DNA of 64,000 nucleotides from assembly GCA_023101725.1 (NCBI GenBank), contig JALJCO010013744.1, positions 558,001-622,000 on the forward strand. The letters run 5' to 3'. Under the pieces are notes generated by a model. The model ran no database searches. It saw nothing but the letters and a program-made list of their open reading frames with translations, and was not told where the DNA came from. Both the position numbers and the translations under genes were made by a program. Source of the stretch: Atherinomorus stipes. Lineage: Eukaryota > Chordata > Actinopteri > Atheriniformes > Atherinidae. This document shows positions 49,939 to 61,900 of this stretch, piece after piece (positions within the stretch are counted from its first letter, which is position 1; each line of letters begins with the position of its first letter).

Positions 49939-50416
49939 TGCTGCGTTCCATTTTCCTCGGAACTGGGAAGTGGGAACTGGAGGGTGACGTCACACCCGAC
50001 CAACTTGCGTTCCAGCTCACTGGTCGGAAACCAGTTAGCAGCCTAGCAAAATAACGTGTTTGCTAAGGCTATTGTTATTAGCCGTTGTTGGCACAGCTGG
50101 CGTCGTAGTTCACATATACGACATGAAAAATGTGAATTACACTACAGCAGCTTCCCCCTACATCTGTATAAACCAATACTATGTGTATGACTGATTTATG
50201 CAACAAAATATTAGTAAGAGGTGTAAATAAATGTAACATTACAGGGGCTTCTAAAACTGCTAACACTGGGCGCGGCCATCTTTAAATCTGAACTCGGAGC
50301 TGTGAGAGTTGTCCGACTTTCCGAGTGGGAAATCCGACTTCAGGGGGGCGTTCCAGTTGAAACTTCCTACTCGGAACTGGGAATTTCCGACTTCCGAGTT
50401 GAAATGGAACGCAGCA
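49939..50416. mobile_element. MITE with TGCTGCGTTCCATTT ends
   Basis: TGCTGCGTTCCATTTTCCTCGG on the left pairs with AAATGGAACGCAGCA on the right. The subterminal words GGAACTGGGAAGTGGGAAC / CTCGGAACTGGGAATTTCC also match in inverted form. It lies inside LINE-like sequence. Confidence 0.75.
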
Positions 50417-50427
50417 TTGGTGTATGC

Positions 50428-52140
50428 CAATTCCTCTGGTTTGGATGTCCATCACTGTGATTGTTACTGGTTCTTTTTCTGGCAGATTGCTGTGTTTTTA
50501 AATGCAGCCATTGACCATTGATGTCATGTGATGCTCTTTTTCTGCAATGCTCTTCCAATATTGATGGTCCAGTCTTAACCCCGGGTGGGTGTATTCCTAT
50601 CTTAAAGTGGATAACATCTTACTTATTCCCCTGGCTTCTGCTTCTTTGGTGTATCTTCTCAGGCAGGCAGGCAGAGCTCTTTTGGTTGGCACTTTCCAAA
50701 GGTTAAAGCTCAGTGGTCAAATCCATTCATATACAGAAGCTCATTTCCTACAACTTATGCAGTTCAAAGTGCTTTACAATCTACTTAATAGATTTTTTTT
50801 AAAAAATGCATTAAAGTCATGCAAGAAACAAATATGAGAAATAATTAAGAACAAGACAAGACAATAAAACAAACAAAAGCAAATACATTTTTCAGTCCAT
50901 TTAAGTTAAAAGCCACTCTATAAATGGTCCTCAAGTGTGGACTTCTTTCTGTGTTTTGAGACAGGACTCCCTTCATTGCACATTTCTGCTGTCTTTATAG
51001 ATAACAGCTCTCTGTGTAGCCTTGATCCTGGCCTCTAACCTTTTTCTCCATGGGGGATACCTCCTCTTGTTACTTGTGTCTTTTAAAATCTATTGCTGAG
51101 CATCTCTAGGGTAACTGTGATGTAGATCAGCTTCTTGAACATTGTGATGGTCAGTGGGTACAGTATAAGCACCGGCAAGAAACTCCAGTCAGCCCAAAGC
51201 TCACTTCAACTGTATATGACATTATTAAATCTCCAGCTGTCGTAACTGTATCAAAATGTTTGGTGATGAACCTGAATCTTAGTTTTCTATGGTGTCCCAT
51301 GCACACACACACCACTAACACACAGCAGATTGTGCAGAAAGCAAGATCGAATTTGAAATCCCGTTATGGACTCATAAAAAAAGAAAATAATAAGTAAATT
51401 AAATAAGGATTAAAAGGGATTAGTGTACCAGAAATCTATATAGGATTTTCCTAAATAAACTGTTGCCATTTAAAAGTTTTGTTTTTCTTTTAATTGACAC
51501 AGAGGAATCTCAGTTTATGGGAAGAAACACCACTTCTGAAGCCTATTTTACCTTAATCCACTTTAAAATTATTCAAAGTAATGAACATCCCTTGAAATGA
51601 CACTTTACTTAGGACTGAATATATAAATCATATTGATTGGACATCAAAAGGCAACACGTAGAATAGTAAAGCAGTAACATCCCTGACAATCGTTACAACT
51701 CATCTCCTCACCTGCACCAGTAACTAATCAGTTAAAGCAGTGAAGCACTAACGTAACACAAAAGCACAATTTCTTGACATCATGGATATAATGTCACGTG
51801 AAATTGCCAGTTACCCTGGTTTGATGCTGAAGAGCTACAGATGGCGACATGGCATTAAAAGGCTGTGCGCGCTCCTGCGGCTGTCTTTCAGGGAAATGAT
51901 CACATTAGGAACATCACCTGCTGCAGCAGAAGAGTTGTGATCCGCCTCGCCGTGGCCTTTAAACAGTAATAGTAAACTAATTGTTTTAGAGGGGCCACAG
52001 TGTGGTCATGCCCCTCACGCACCTGTATTAGTGCCAAGATATAATACTTTTTTTTTTTTTTTCCCAAACAATAAACCATCAACTGGAGGCCCTCCTGGTA
52101 ACCTGAGGCCCCACACAGCCTGAGTGATCTGCATGTATCT
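50428..52140. other. Gene-free stretch
   Basis: LINE-like texture up to about 50700, then nothing recognisable. Two T-rich and A-rich runs and short frames only. Confidence 0.45.
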
Positions 52141-52144
52141 AGGG

Positions 52145-53137
52145 GCGGTGCTGTAAACAGCACTATTCAAACAGAGAGCCACTCCCCCTCGGGCTAATGG
52201 CCGCATCGTTCTTCAGCTTAATTAGCTTCTCCTCTAGAGTTCGGAAGCGGGTGGAAGCCAAACCAATATTAACTCTGGTTTTCCAATGTGTACGATCTTG
52301 AAGCTCTGACTGCGGAGTACTTCCTTTTCTTCGCTGTATCTGCCGTTTTTTTTTTTCTTTACTGAGAGTTAGCCCCACACAGCGTCATACCCTTAGCTCT
52401 GTCATTGGCTGGTGATATATACAGAAATCTCCAGCCAGAAACGTCCCGAACACACCAAAACAAATGGAAGAAGTGAATTACAGAGAGGGGGAGAGGGAGT
52501 TGCAAACAAAGTCAGCACCACACGAGAGAAGAGGCCCGAAGGCACGGATTCTTATTATTGGGCTGCCCAAAAAAACCTTAAAAAGTCTCAAGTGAACCAA
52601 AAAGGTGGAGGCAGGGGTTTTGATAAGAACAAGAAGGAGAAAAAAATTTCTTCAATTTATCTTCTCTTTATTGGCTCCTGATAAAAAAGGAAAGAATATA
52701 AAATTCTTCTTCACACATATAAACTCCCAAGAACAAATACAATAAAAAATAGAAATTAATTTAATAAATCAAAGGGGGATTTCCTCTAGAGGAGGTTTGA
52801 GTTAAGGGTAAAAGGAGAAGGGGGGGAGGGTGGTATAAACCCAATAAGGAACAATCCAGGGGGGGGAGGAAAACCCTAATTTAAAAAAAAAAAAAAAATT
52901 TTATAAGTATAGTTAGGGGATCTTCTAAGTGGGGAGAGGATCCTCTCCCCCCCCTCTCAAAAAGAAATAATATTTCTCCAGGAAAGTTTGTCTCTTCTCC
53001 CCGGGGGGGCGCGGGGGGGTTTGATTCCCCGGGGGGGGGGGAAAAATTTTATAAAAATTTCTGAAATTGAGATAGATGTCACTTGCACAATCAAGTCTAG
53101 CGCTTATTTTCAGGGGGGAAACTCCGGACTATCTTTA
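52145..53137. repeat. Unnamed interspersed repeat, copy B (opposite orientation), interrupted
   Basis: The reverse complement of 52145-52545 and 53067-53137 aligns colinearly with copy A at 33030-33530 (shared words GGCCATTAGCCCGA, TTAATATTGGTTTGGCTTCC, CCAATGACAGAGCTAAGGGT, GACTTTGTTTGCAACTCC, TTTCCCCCCTGAAAATAA). The middle (52546-53066) has no counterpart in copy A. Confidence 0.7.
52546..53066. other. Homopolymer-rich anomalous segment, likely low-quality sequence
   Basis: About 520 bases dense in short homopolymers: runs such as GGGGGGGAGGG, GGGGGGGGAGG, AAAAAAAAAAAAAAAA, CCCCCCCC and CCGGGGGGGCGCGGGGGGG. They occur far more often than elsewhere in the window. The segment breaks copy B exactly between two bases that are adjacent in copy A. 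Confidence 0.65.
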
Positions 53138-53139
53138 AG

Positions 53140-54590
53140 GATACTGCACATTACAGAAGGTCCCCAAAAAACATGAACACCATTCTAAACTCTTCCTTTA
53201 TTTTAGAGATCCTAGTTTCTCCTCTCGTCCTCATCGTCTCCTGCACCTCCCTGCCTCTGCTTCCCCTCCTCTTTCTGGTAGCTGTACTCCCTCTAGAACT
53301 GGCACTTTGTCCTCTCTCTGTCATTTCTCAGAATTTCTCTGTCCTTTCCCTTTTGGACTGACACCTTCTCCTCAGCAAGACCAAACATTTTTTCTCTCCT
53401 CTTGTATGCTACTTTTTCATCAGCTGGTCCTTTGTGGCATCTCATAAGTGAAAGAGGCACTGGGCTGAAAACATGAGGCTAATGCAGTTAAATGAAAATA
53501 TCTGCTTTTGAAATGCTCTCTTCATTTGAAAGTAGTCAGGTCTAAGAAAGAAGTTAATCCAATCGCAAAGTCCTTATTAGAATGTTTTGTGTTAACTTTT
53601 ATGAACAGGTCGGTACAATTATTATAGCAGCAAAATATTAAGAAAAATTGCAATATGTGATGGCACTGTTGCAACTTCTGATGACGATGATTCGTGATAA
53701 ATAAAATACTTATGCAGTGTCTTACAGACACCAGGTAGTTGGTAGCCTATTGAGATAAAAGGAAACAAACAGATTATTTCCATTAAAAAGTTGTTTTTGT
53801 TAGAAAAGTTCATTTGATTGGCCGTTGACACACAAAGGGCAAGAATATGACATCACTTCATTAAAATGTATGCAAACGGACCCTATTAGATATTGCAGTT
53901 TAGGCCATCTTCGTGATATGTACTTAAGATAATTCATCAGATCCCATTATAGAAGGAAAAAGCAGCTGTCCATGAAATAAGATGAAATTTTAAAAGTTAA
54001 TAAATAAAATCTTTATGAAAATCGTGACATTGATTTTGATTTGTGGTTCAACAGAAAAACATTAAAAACAAACAAAAGACAAGCAAAAAGCAAAAAATAA
54101 AACAAGTAAACAAGCATGATGGGGCTCCTAAACTAAAATGTTGTTGAGCAAAACTTTGAGGCAGGAGGAACCCCACAGAAGGGTCCCTGAAAAGAAGGAC
54201 AGGTCCAGTTGGATATCCTGGTACCCGTTTCACTTTTTGTTTGTGGAAAAGAAAAAAAGGTGTACCAACATGTCCTGTACTAACCCAGACTTATTGGTGG
54301 AAACAGGGCTATAGGTTAGCTAAACAATTTGGTGTGTAGTCGTCTTTGTGGCTTGCCATTGTAAGACTTCAGATTTCAGTTGGCAACCTGTGTGGCTAAA
54401 AAATAGATAAGGAAAGTAGAGAGAAAAGCAATGCTGACTTGTTTTGAATTTTGTCTGTGGTACTATAATGAAAAGCAAGTTGTCAATATTACGTCATATA
54501 TGACATTTAACTTTTGCTTTGAGAGACTGCAAGCCTAAGGATATAATTCAGAATTCATTCAATTATAGGAAACTATCCTGGCCAAGATGC
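53140..54590. other. Gene-free stretch
   Basis: No recognisable exon or repeat. A C/T-rich patch at 53195-53400 reads as a short Leu/Val/Pro frame without any family match. Confidence 0.45.
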
Positions 54591-55000
54591 AGCAAATGCG
54601 CCCAAATTATGATAGTACCACCACCATGTTTCACAAATTAGATTTTTACCTTTGAATGCAATGTTTTCCTCTCTGCAGGTTTAATGCTTTTGGTCTAAAT
54701 TAAAAGCACTGTTTTGCTCTCAACTGACAACAATATGTATTTTCAACAACCTTCTGACATGTCTATATGGGATTTTAAACAAACTTCAGGTACACACCTC
54801 ATACAGTATTTTGGAGAGCTAGCTTTTTCTTTACAGCTTTTTTTTGCTTTGCACACTATTGTTGATCAAAATTCTTCCGATGCTAATGTCCACCAGTGTG
54901 GGAGGCCTTTAATTCCCAAAGAGTTTTCTGAAGTTTCTTTGTGATCTTGCAAACGATTACACCCTTTGTTGTTAGAGTGGTCCTGGTGGGTTGAGCTGTC
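54590..55000 (-). mobile_element. Tc1-like transposon fossil
   Basis: GCAAATGCGCCCAAATTATGATAG, TACCACCACCATGTTTCAC, GTCCACCAGTGTG and TTTTCTGAAGTTTCTTTGTGATC occur in the order found in reversed Tc1-like transposase genes (the GGSxMxWG and wing regions). Heavily decayed; the borders were not found. Confidence 0.45.
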
Positions 55001-58000
55001 GTGGGCGGGGTAATGACAGTTTTGAGTCTCCTCTACTTTTAATCATTTTCTACAATCCTTTCCAGCCTAATAATCATCAATTGCTGTATTTTCTGAGGAT
55101 CTAAGAAGTGAACTGCTCCCACATGTACAAAGATTCAATATCCAATATACTGTATAAATCTTTCTTTATGCTCTCTACTCACAGTGAATTATCATTGCAA
55201 TAAATAAAAACAATTGGGTCTAACATCACATTCACATTAACAGCAGATCCCAGAGATTCACATCTTTTCGCCCTTCACACATTTGTAATATTACAGTAAA
55301 TTCTTTTTCATCTGTAAACAAACAACTTAATATAGAATTTTTATTACATTTGTTCAGTTTGATTCTCTTCATACTCCAGGCACTTAAAAGTGATCACAGT
55401 GGTACCCTCATAACACAAGGGATACACAGTTTTTGCACGTGTGCGTCCGGCAGTCCTTATGTGTAGGCTTTTAGAGTTAATAAACGTGGGAGAAGAGAAC
55501 AAACAGAGAACTCATATGTCCAACAACTCCTTTCTCCCTCTGTTGTTTCCGCTTCTCATTCAGGTTGTACTTTCACAGCTGGAGAGTCTGTAATGCAGAT
55601 CCCATTACAGACCGCTTTTGCTCTTCAATGATTAAACATATTGATTCAAAAGATGGGTGACCTGGTGAAGTTTGCAAATTGGATGCCTGAGGTAAGCATT
55701 TGTGTGAGAGGTTCCTATTAGGCCTCTGAGGGAACTTGTCTTCAATTCTAATACTTAGTTTATGTGTCGTGGGGACACACACACACACACACACACACAC
55801 TGTGTTTCTATTGCCTTCTTTTCTCATTGTCCAATTAGGCTTACATATAATGGCCACGTTAGTAGTTGGCAAGTCAGTAGATGCCACTGAAGACATAAGA
55901 CCTGATCTTCACTGTCTGTTTTAGGGGTTTACATGTTCTACGGAATCTGACCACGTCTGTGACCATGCATAGCCAAGGTGTTATCTCATGGCCATGCAGT
56001 ATTCAGATATGGTCATGGATTATTAATGTATCAATTCGTCCAATGTCCACATATTGTTTTAGTTAAAGTCCGTTTGATTTTTGGGGAGGAATCCCAGTTT
56101 AATGAGGTACCTGGTATCCTGTCTAACTGTTTTGTAGTTAAACCATTCAGCTAGACCAGTGAATGGTCTAGCAATACAAGATAGTGGATATAAAGCAAAT
56201 CTGAATTTTGTTGCACATATTTGGTTAAATTGAGCTTAGCACATTTGTGAGAAAGACCACTGCTCAGCCTGTGATTTAGTTTTACATTGCAGCTCTGGGG
56301 GACATGTCAGCAGTCTGAAAAAAATAACCCTCATCAGGGTTTTCTTTTCCTAAGGTTGAGTTCAAAAATTGCTGCAAAAAGCCTTCATTCCAATCTGAAG
56401 GTACTTGTGAGATGTGATCATGTACTTTGTAGGAGGATTCATTTGAAACTACTAATTTGGAGTATGGAAAATGTAGCAGGCAGCCCTTTGAGCCTTGCAA
56501 TGTGATAAGTAATAGATTAAAAAATAAATCTGCCTCTTATTAAGTTTTAGATTTAAGAATAGGTAGTTGTAAATTTATAGAGAAGCAGTTAAATGATAAT
56601 AATCAATAAAAAGACATTTCTTTCTTCTCAAAAGAACTGTATCCATTAACATAATATGCTGAAGATAGCATAAGTATTATTTCAAGATGTACAGTATAGG
56701 CTATATGTAAATGAATATGAATTGCTATTTAAATAACAATGGAATGCCTAACAAAATTATCACTATCAAATTAGATTACTATCAAATTAGTTATGATTTA
56801 TAGTGAATTTCAACTCCAACAAGAGGTTTCTCCCGACAAGAAATGTTGTCATTACTCTCATTTTAAGTTCCCTCTGCAGATTATTCATGAGATTCAGGTC
56901 TGTTCACTCACAGCACTGCTTCAAAATGCTCCAAATGATATTGTTCTTTTGAAACCAAAATCAAATCAAATCAAGCTTTATTGTCATTTAGCTGCACACA
57001 AGAGGACTGCGGGCAAAATGACAGTACTTCTCGAGGGACCAATTAAAAACAAATAAGTTAAAAACACCCGCACATATGCAGTCACTCTGCCAACACACAT
57101 ACACACATTCCTAACACTTGAAAACAGTTAAAGTGGTCCTAGTAGCAGATAAAGTGACCTTGTCGGCTGATAACTACTGTTAAATATTGAATCTACAGTT
57201 AATACTAAAACAAAATTAAGATGCAAAGTGCATGCATCAGATCAGCAGTTTTGTAATCTGACAGCTTGTGGAATGAAGGTCTTAGTTAACTATTTTTTCA
57301 CAACTTTGGACACTGTTTTAAGATCTTCTGAGCAACTTTTACTGCAGATATATTCCTGAAGAATCTCAATGAAATGAGATGGATGGAAAGGAACATTCAG
57401 AAATTACAACGAAAGTAGTGCTGATGAATTTGAGCTGTTGTGCAACCTTATTAAAACATACAAGCAAACGTGACACAAGACTGGTCACTTTGGATGCAGG
57501 GATGTTTCGCCTCTTCAACAGAGCGCACAAAAGCTTGTTACCATTTTCAAAACCTCACCTGGGTATAAAAGAAAGCTTTTGATTATCAATATTGACCAGA
57601 TAAGGCTACAATAAAGGGTTTTGTTTGTTTGGTTGGGTTTTTTGGTGTGGAGGCACAGAAGTGAATTAGGTGAAAAGGAGGTGAATCATTCCATCTTAAT
57701 GACCACAAGCTAACAACGGTGACACTGAAGTCCATCCAGAATCAGCTGAGGGACCCTTGGACCAAGAAAATGGCAATGAAAGCTTCCCTCTACAAAGATA
57801 GGTAACCAAGAGTATTATATTGTGTGTATTTATATAAAGCTGCTCACGTGAAAACAAAATACTTAAAAAAAAAGTTTGATAAGTGCAGAAGAACTATTCA
57901 TATAATGTTATGGAGAATAAGGCATTTATTATTACTCCATCAGGCATGTCCAAACTTTTGTGGAGGTGACATGAATTAGTGTTATTACTTCATCATCTTC

Positions 58001-58290
58001 TTTTTCTTCTTATATAGTAGTAGTATTGCATTTGAGACATTGTAAATCCAAATTTAAGCTTGTGCTTTGATGTTAATTTTGGATCAATAAAAGCCTGATT
58101 GATTCTCTGCATGTGACAAAACAAAAAGTGAAAATAGAACATTTGCAAGTATGCAGTGCAGCGCTGTGGCTTTTGCTTTGCTTAGGCATGGGGGGTAAAG
58201 AGCAAGCTGTGGAGCTCTGGTGGAGACGAGCTTTGACGTCCTGCTGTTTGATATTTTCAGTGGAAACAATGGACCAATCAAAACGTGAGT
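55000..58290. other. Gene-free stretch
   Basis: Contains (CA)n at 55774-55801 and a dispersed repeat at 56959-57060 with (TCAAA)n followed by AGCTTTATTGTCATTTAGCTGC. No family-like coding exon was seen on either strand. Confidence 0.45.
55774..55801. repeat. (CA)n microsatellite
   Basis: About 14 uninterrupted CA units. Confidence 0.9.
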
Positions 58291-58299
58291 TTGTGTTAC

Positions 58300-58423
58300 G
58301 CACATGCGCAGGACACGTGAACGCTCTGTTCTCAAACAGCGGCTGCGGCTGGTGCAGCGGTGGTTCAGAGCAGAAGGAGGAACTCTGAAGTGTTTTGCTC
58401 TACTTCCACGAACTTCGGACGAA
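58300..58423 (+). promoter_or_regulatory. Possible noncoding first exon of the RING/TRIM-like gene
   Basis: A GC-richer patch ends at GGACGAA|GTAAGATT, a good donor. The next acceptor (TTTCATTTCCTCAG, 58922-58936) opens the exon that holds the start codon. The link is inferred from splice-site strength and spacing; the true 5' end is not visible. Confidence 0.4.
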
Positions 58424-58974
58424 GTAAGATTATTTAACTACTAGCTAAACTTTGGTAATGCTTAACATATCACAGAATTTGATAGCCTTAGTTTTGTCCT
58501 AATTTAAGCTGTTTCCGGGCGGCTGTGTTTAGCTAAACGCCAACAGGCTTCAGGCAGTGCAAAATAAACAAACCATCTGACCAAACGTTGCTTTCACAAC
58601 ACAAATCACAAGCTAGCTTACAGAGCCCCGTGATTCACCGCTTAATTTCCACTATTGGTCACCCTGATTAACGTTTCCACTTGAAATGGCTGTTGTTTAC
58701 ACTTTAAGTAAGTGCTTAAGGTTATAACATGCCATTGCAAGAGTAATTACATTTGGTTGAACCTGTTAGTCATTAGTGTTGGACACGTGACTCGGACAAA
58801 AAAGTGTTGCTGCTGAATGTGAACTGCTGATATTCTTATAGTTTAAAGTCCTTATATTTATTTTAGCTGACATAACATGGAGTTTTTGGCTCGTTTATTC
58901 TTCTTTTCCCCATGCTTGTGGTTTCATTTCCTCAGAAGTGTGGGCATACTTTGGAGAGGAGGGATAAAAATCTC

Positions 58975-61900
58975 ATGATGGCTGCTGCTGCTGCTGCTGC
59001 TGCTCCACCCACCAAAGGCAGTCTGAGAGAGGATCTAACATGTGCCATATGCTGTGACCTGTTCCGGGAGCCTGTTATGCTGTCCTGTATGCACCACTTT
59101 TGCAAATCGTGCATATCCAGGTACTGGAGGGGAACACTGAGGCCTGTAACCTGCCCACAGTGCCGCAAGGAGTTCAGCTCGAAACATTTTCAAACTAACT
59201 ACCTTGTGGCAGCCATGGTGGAGAAGGTCCGTGCCACCACCTCAGATACATGCATCAAGAATATAGAGGTAAGTTCTGCTTTTTTCATATTCACCATGTT
59301 TTAAAAAAATATAAGTCTGCTGGCTAGTTATAGTTCTCACATCAGAAACCTAGTGCTGCTTTGTGTTTGGTAATTTAATATAAATCACACCATTCTTACA
59401 TGTAAACTGATCCCTAACAGATGAGCTGGCTTTTATGTTTGAGTTGTGTAAGTCAAATACACTAGTCCTGGTTTCAGTCTGTATCTGTTTATCACTTAAG
59501 TTCCACCCTGAGGATGCCATGCTGGAAATGTTCAAGCCAAAGTTCACTCAGCACTCCCTTTTATACTACTTTGTATGACAGGATATTCAACTTAACCACA
59601 GCAGGATGACAAGTATTTACTGGCACACCAATAAACTCACCTACATGCTTTACCTACCCAAAATCTCCACATATAACTAAAATTTTTCATGTTTGTTGTG
59701 TTCAGCTTTTTTACAAACAGTGACAGAGTTAGTAATTCAACTTTATCGATTTGTTGTTTGAAGGGTTTGACATTTTGGGGAAACACGCTTATCATCTACC
59801 CTAGATTTGATAAGAATATTGATCTCTTCAGCAAATAAAAAGCTGCACACAGCAGCTGTTAGTTTTAGCTTTAGCATCAAGACAGGATACAGATAGCTAA
59901 TTAACTTGCTATCATTGGTTTGTTTGATATATTTAAAAGCTGAGCAATTGGAGAAATCCCACTTGGCAACTTCAAAGTTGCTACAAGATCCTTCATTAAA
60001 ACACTGAACTATGCATATGGGTTTTCTGACATATTTTATATTAGCAAATAATTTATACAAAATAAAACCGTGCAGTTTGACTGAACACCAGCACAGAATA
60101 CATTCTCAGAGGGTTTGCATCAGAACTCAGACAGTGAAAGTTTATATTTGAGTTAAAACAGATAGTGCTTGCAAGCTGTAGATCAATGTTTTTGGTTAAT
60201 CTGCATCATGCAGTCGTACATTTATTACCGAGCTGCTTCATTCTCAGCACAGCCTGTCTATTTTCTGATTTTTCCATGACTGCTGATTTAATTTGCATGC
60301 TGTTTACAGAAGCAGCTGAGAGAAGCTTTGGAGAGCCATCGCCTGAAGAAGGAAGACTTCATCAAAAGTATCTGCAAGGACAAAGACACCATGAATACCA
60401 TAAAGGTATACTTCTCAAGGGATCTTAAAGGATAGTCGCAGATATCAAGGAGAAAAGAAAAAAAAAAAATCCCCAAAAACTTGTTTTTCCCTGGTGGCTG
60501 TTTCCAATTTGTCACCGTTGATATTTAGTGGTGTTTGCTGCTGTGGTGACAGTTTGTGCTTTGATTTTTTTTTTAAACCTAATGAAAAATGTGCTTTAGG
60601 CCACAAACACCTTTCCCTTTTTGTGTATATCAGATGTGTGAGACCATCTTACTCCTGTACAGTGTTATTCTTGCATCTTAACAATCCCGTCATATTTGCC
60701 TCAGATGAAAGCTGTAAAGCATCAAACTGCAAATTGCTCATGCAGAGGGAACAGAAACAAAAATGCATCTAAACACAATTGAGAGATTTGAGTCTAGCTG
60801 TGCTGGGCTGAGCTGATGAAAAGAAATAGCTCCCTGTAGCTGTTTGACACCTACATCTCTGAATCTAATCGTTGCTTCATTACCTCACACTTGTACTTCT
60901 TCCGGTATTGTGTTGCTGCAAGCCATTTGGCATTTTGGTGACTTAAAAAGAAACAGAAAGCGCAACATGATTTCCTCTGCCGTTAACGACAATCGTTCTT
61001 CTCCACTGCAGAGAGTTGGGGCTGATCTGCAGGCGCGTGTCAAAGGCGACTTTAGAGCGCTCCATCAGATCCTGGAGGATGAAGAAACCTGTATGCTGGA
61101 GCAACTGAGGAGGAAGGAAGAGGAGGAGTTGGAGAAGGTCCAGCGCCACCTAGAGGTCTTAGAGCTGGCCATGAGGGACCTGGAGAACAATATGCAGGTG
61201 CTGCAGCGGTTTAGCCCTGCCATGGATGACATCACACCTACTCAGGTGAAGGCTTTTGTTATTAGAAATGTGTCTGAAATTGGAATACTTCAGAGGAAAA
61301 GTAAATTTACTCATAGTACAATTTATGATGTTCCAGATTACCTTGAGTTTATTTATTCTTATATATCTTGTCATGTGCTGGGCCTGTTTACATATACTTA
61401 TGTTTACATGCATTATATATTATATGATATTATATTATAGGGCTGGACGATTATGGAAAAATTATAATCACGATTATTTTGACTGATATTGAAATCACGA
61501 TTAATATACACGATTATTCATTGATTTTATAAAAAGTGTTTATTGAACCACATAACTCAACTTGAAATATGACTTTTAAAAAAATTAAACCAAAAATAAA
61601 TTAGAAACAAGTAAAGGAGTAAAATAAGTATATTATTCAAAATAATAATAGCAATAAAAAATTAATACTAAGTCTACATACATTGCTGTTCTATACTCCC
61701 TGCAGTTTGCTTCCTATAACTCCACCAGTCTGTTCACTTCAGGATTAATTGTTTTTCTTCGATTACAGTGTTTTTGTGATTGTGAAAAGGCAAAATTGAA
61801 ATCACGATTAAAATTCGATTAATTGTCCAGCCCTATTATATTATATTATATTATATTATATTATATTATATTATATTATATTATATTATATTATATTATA

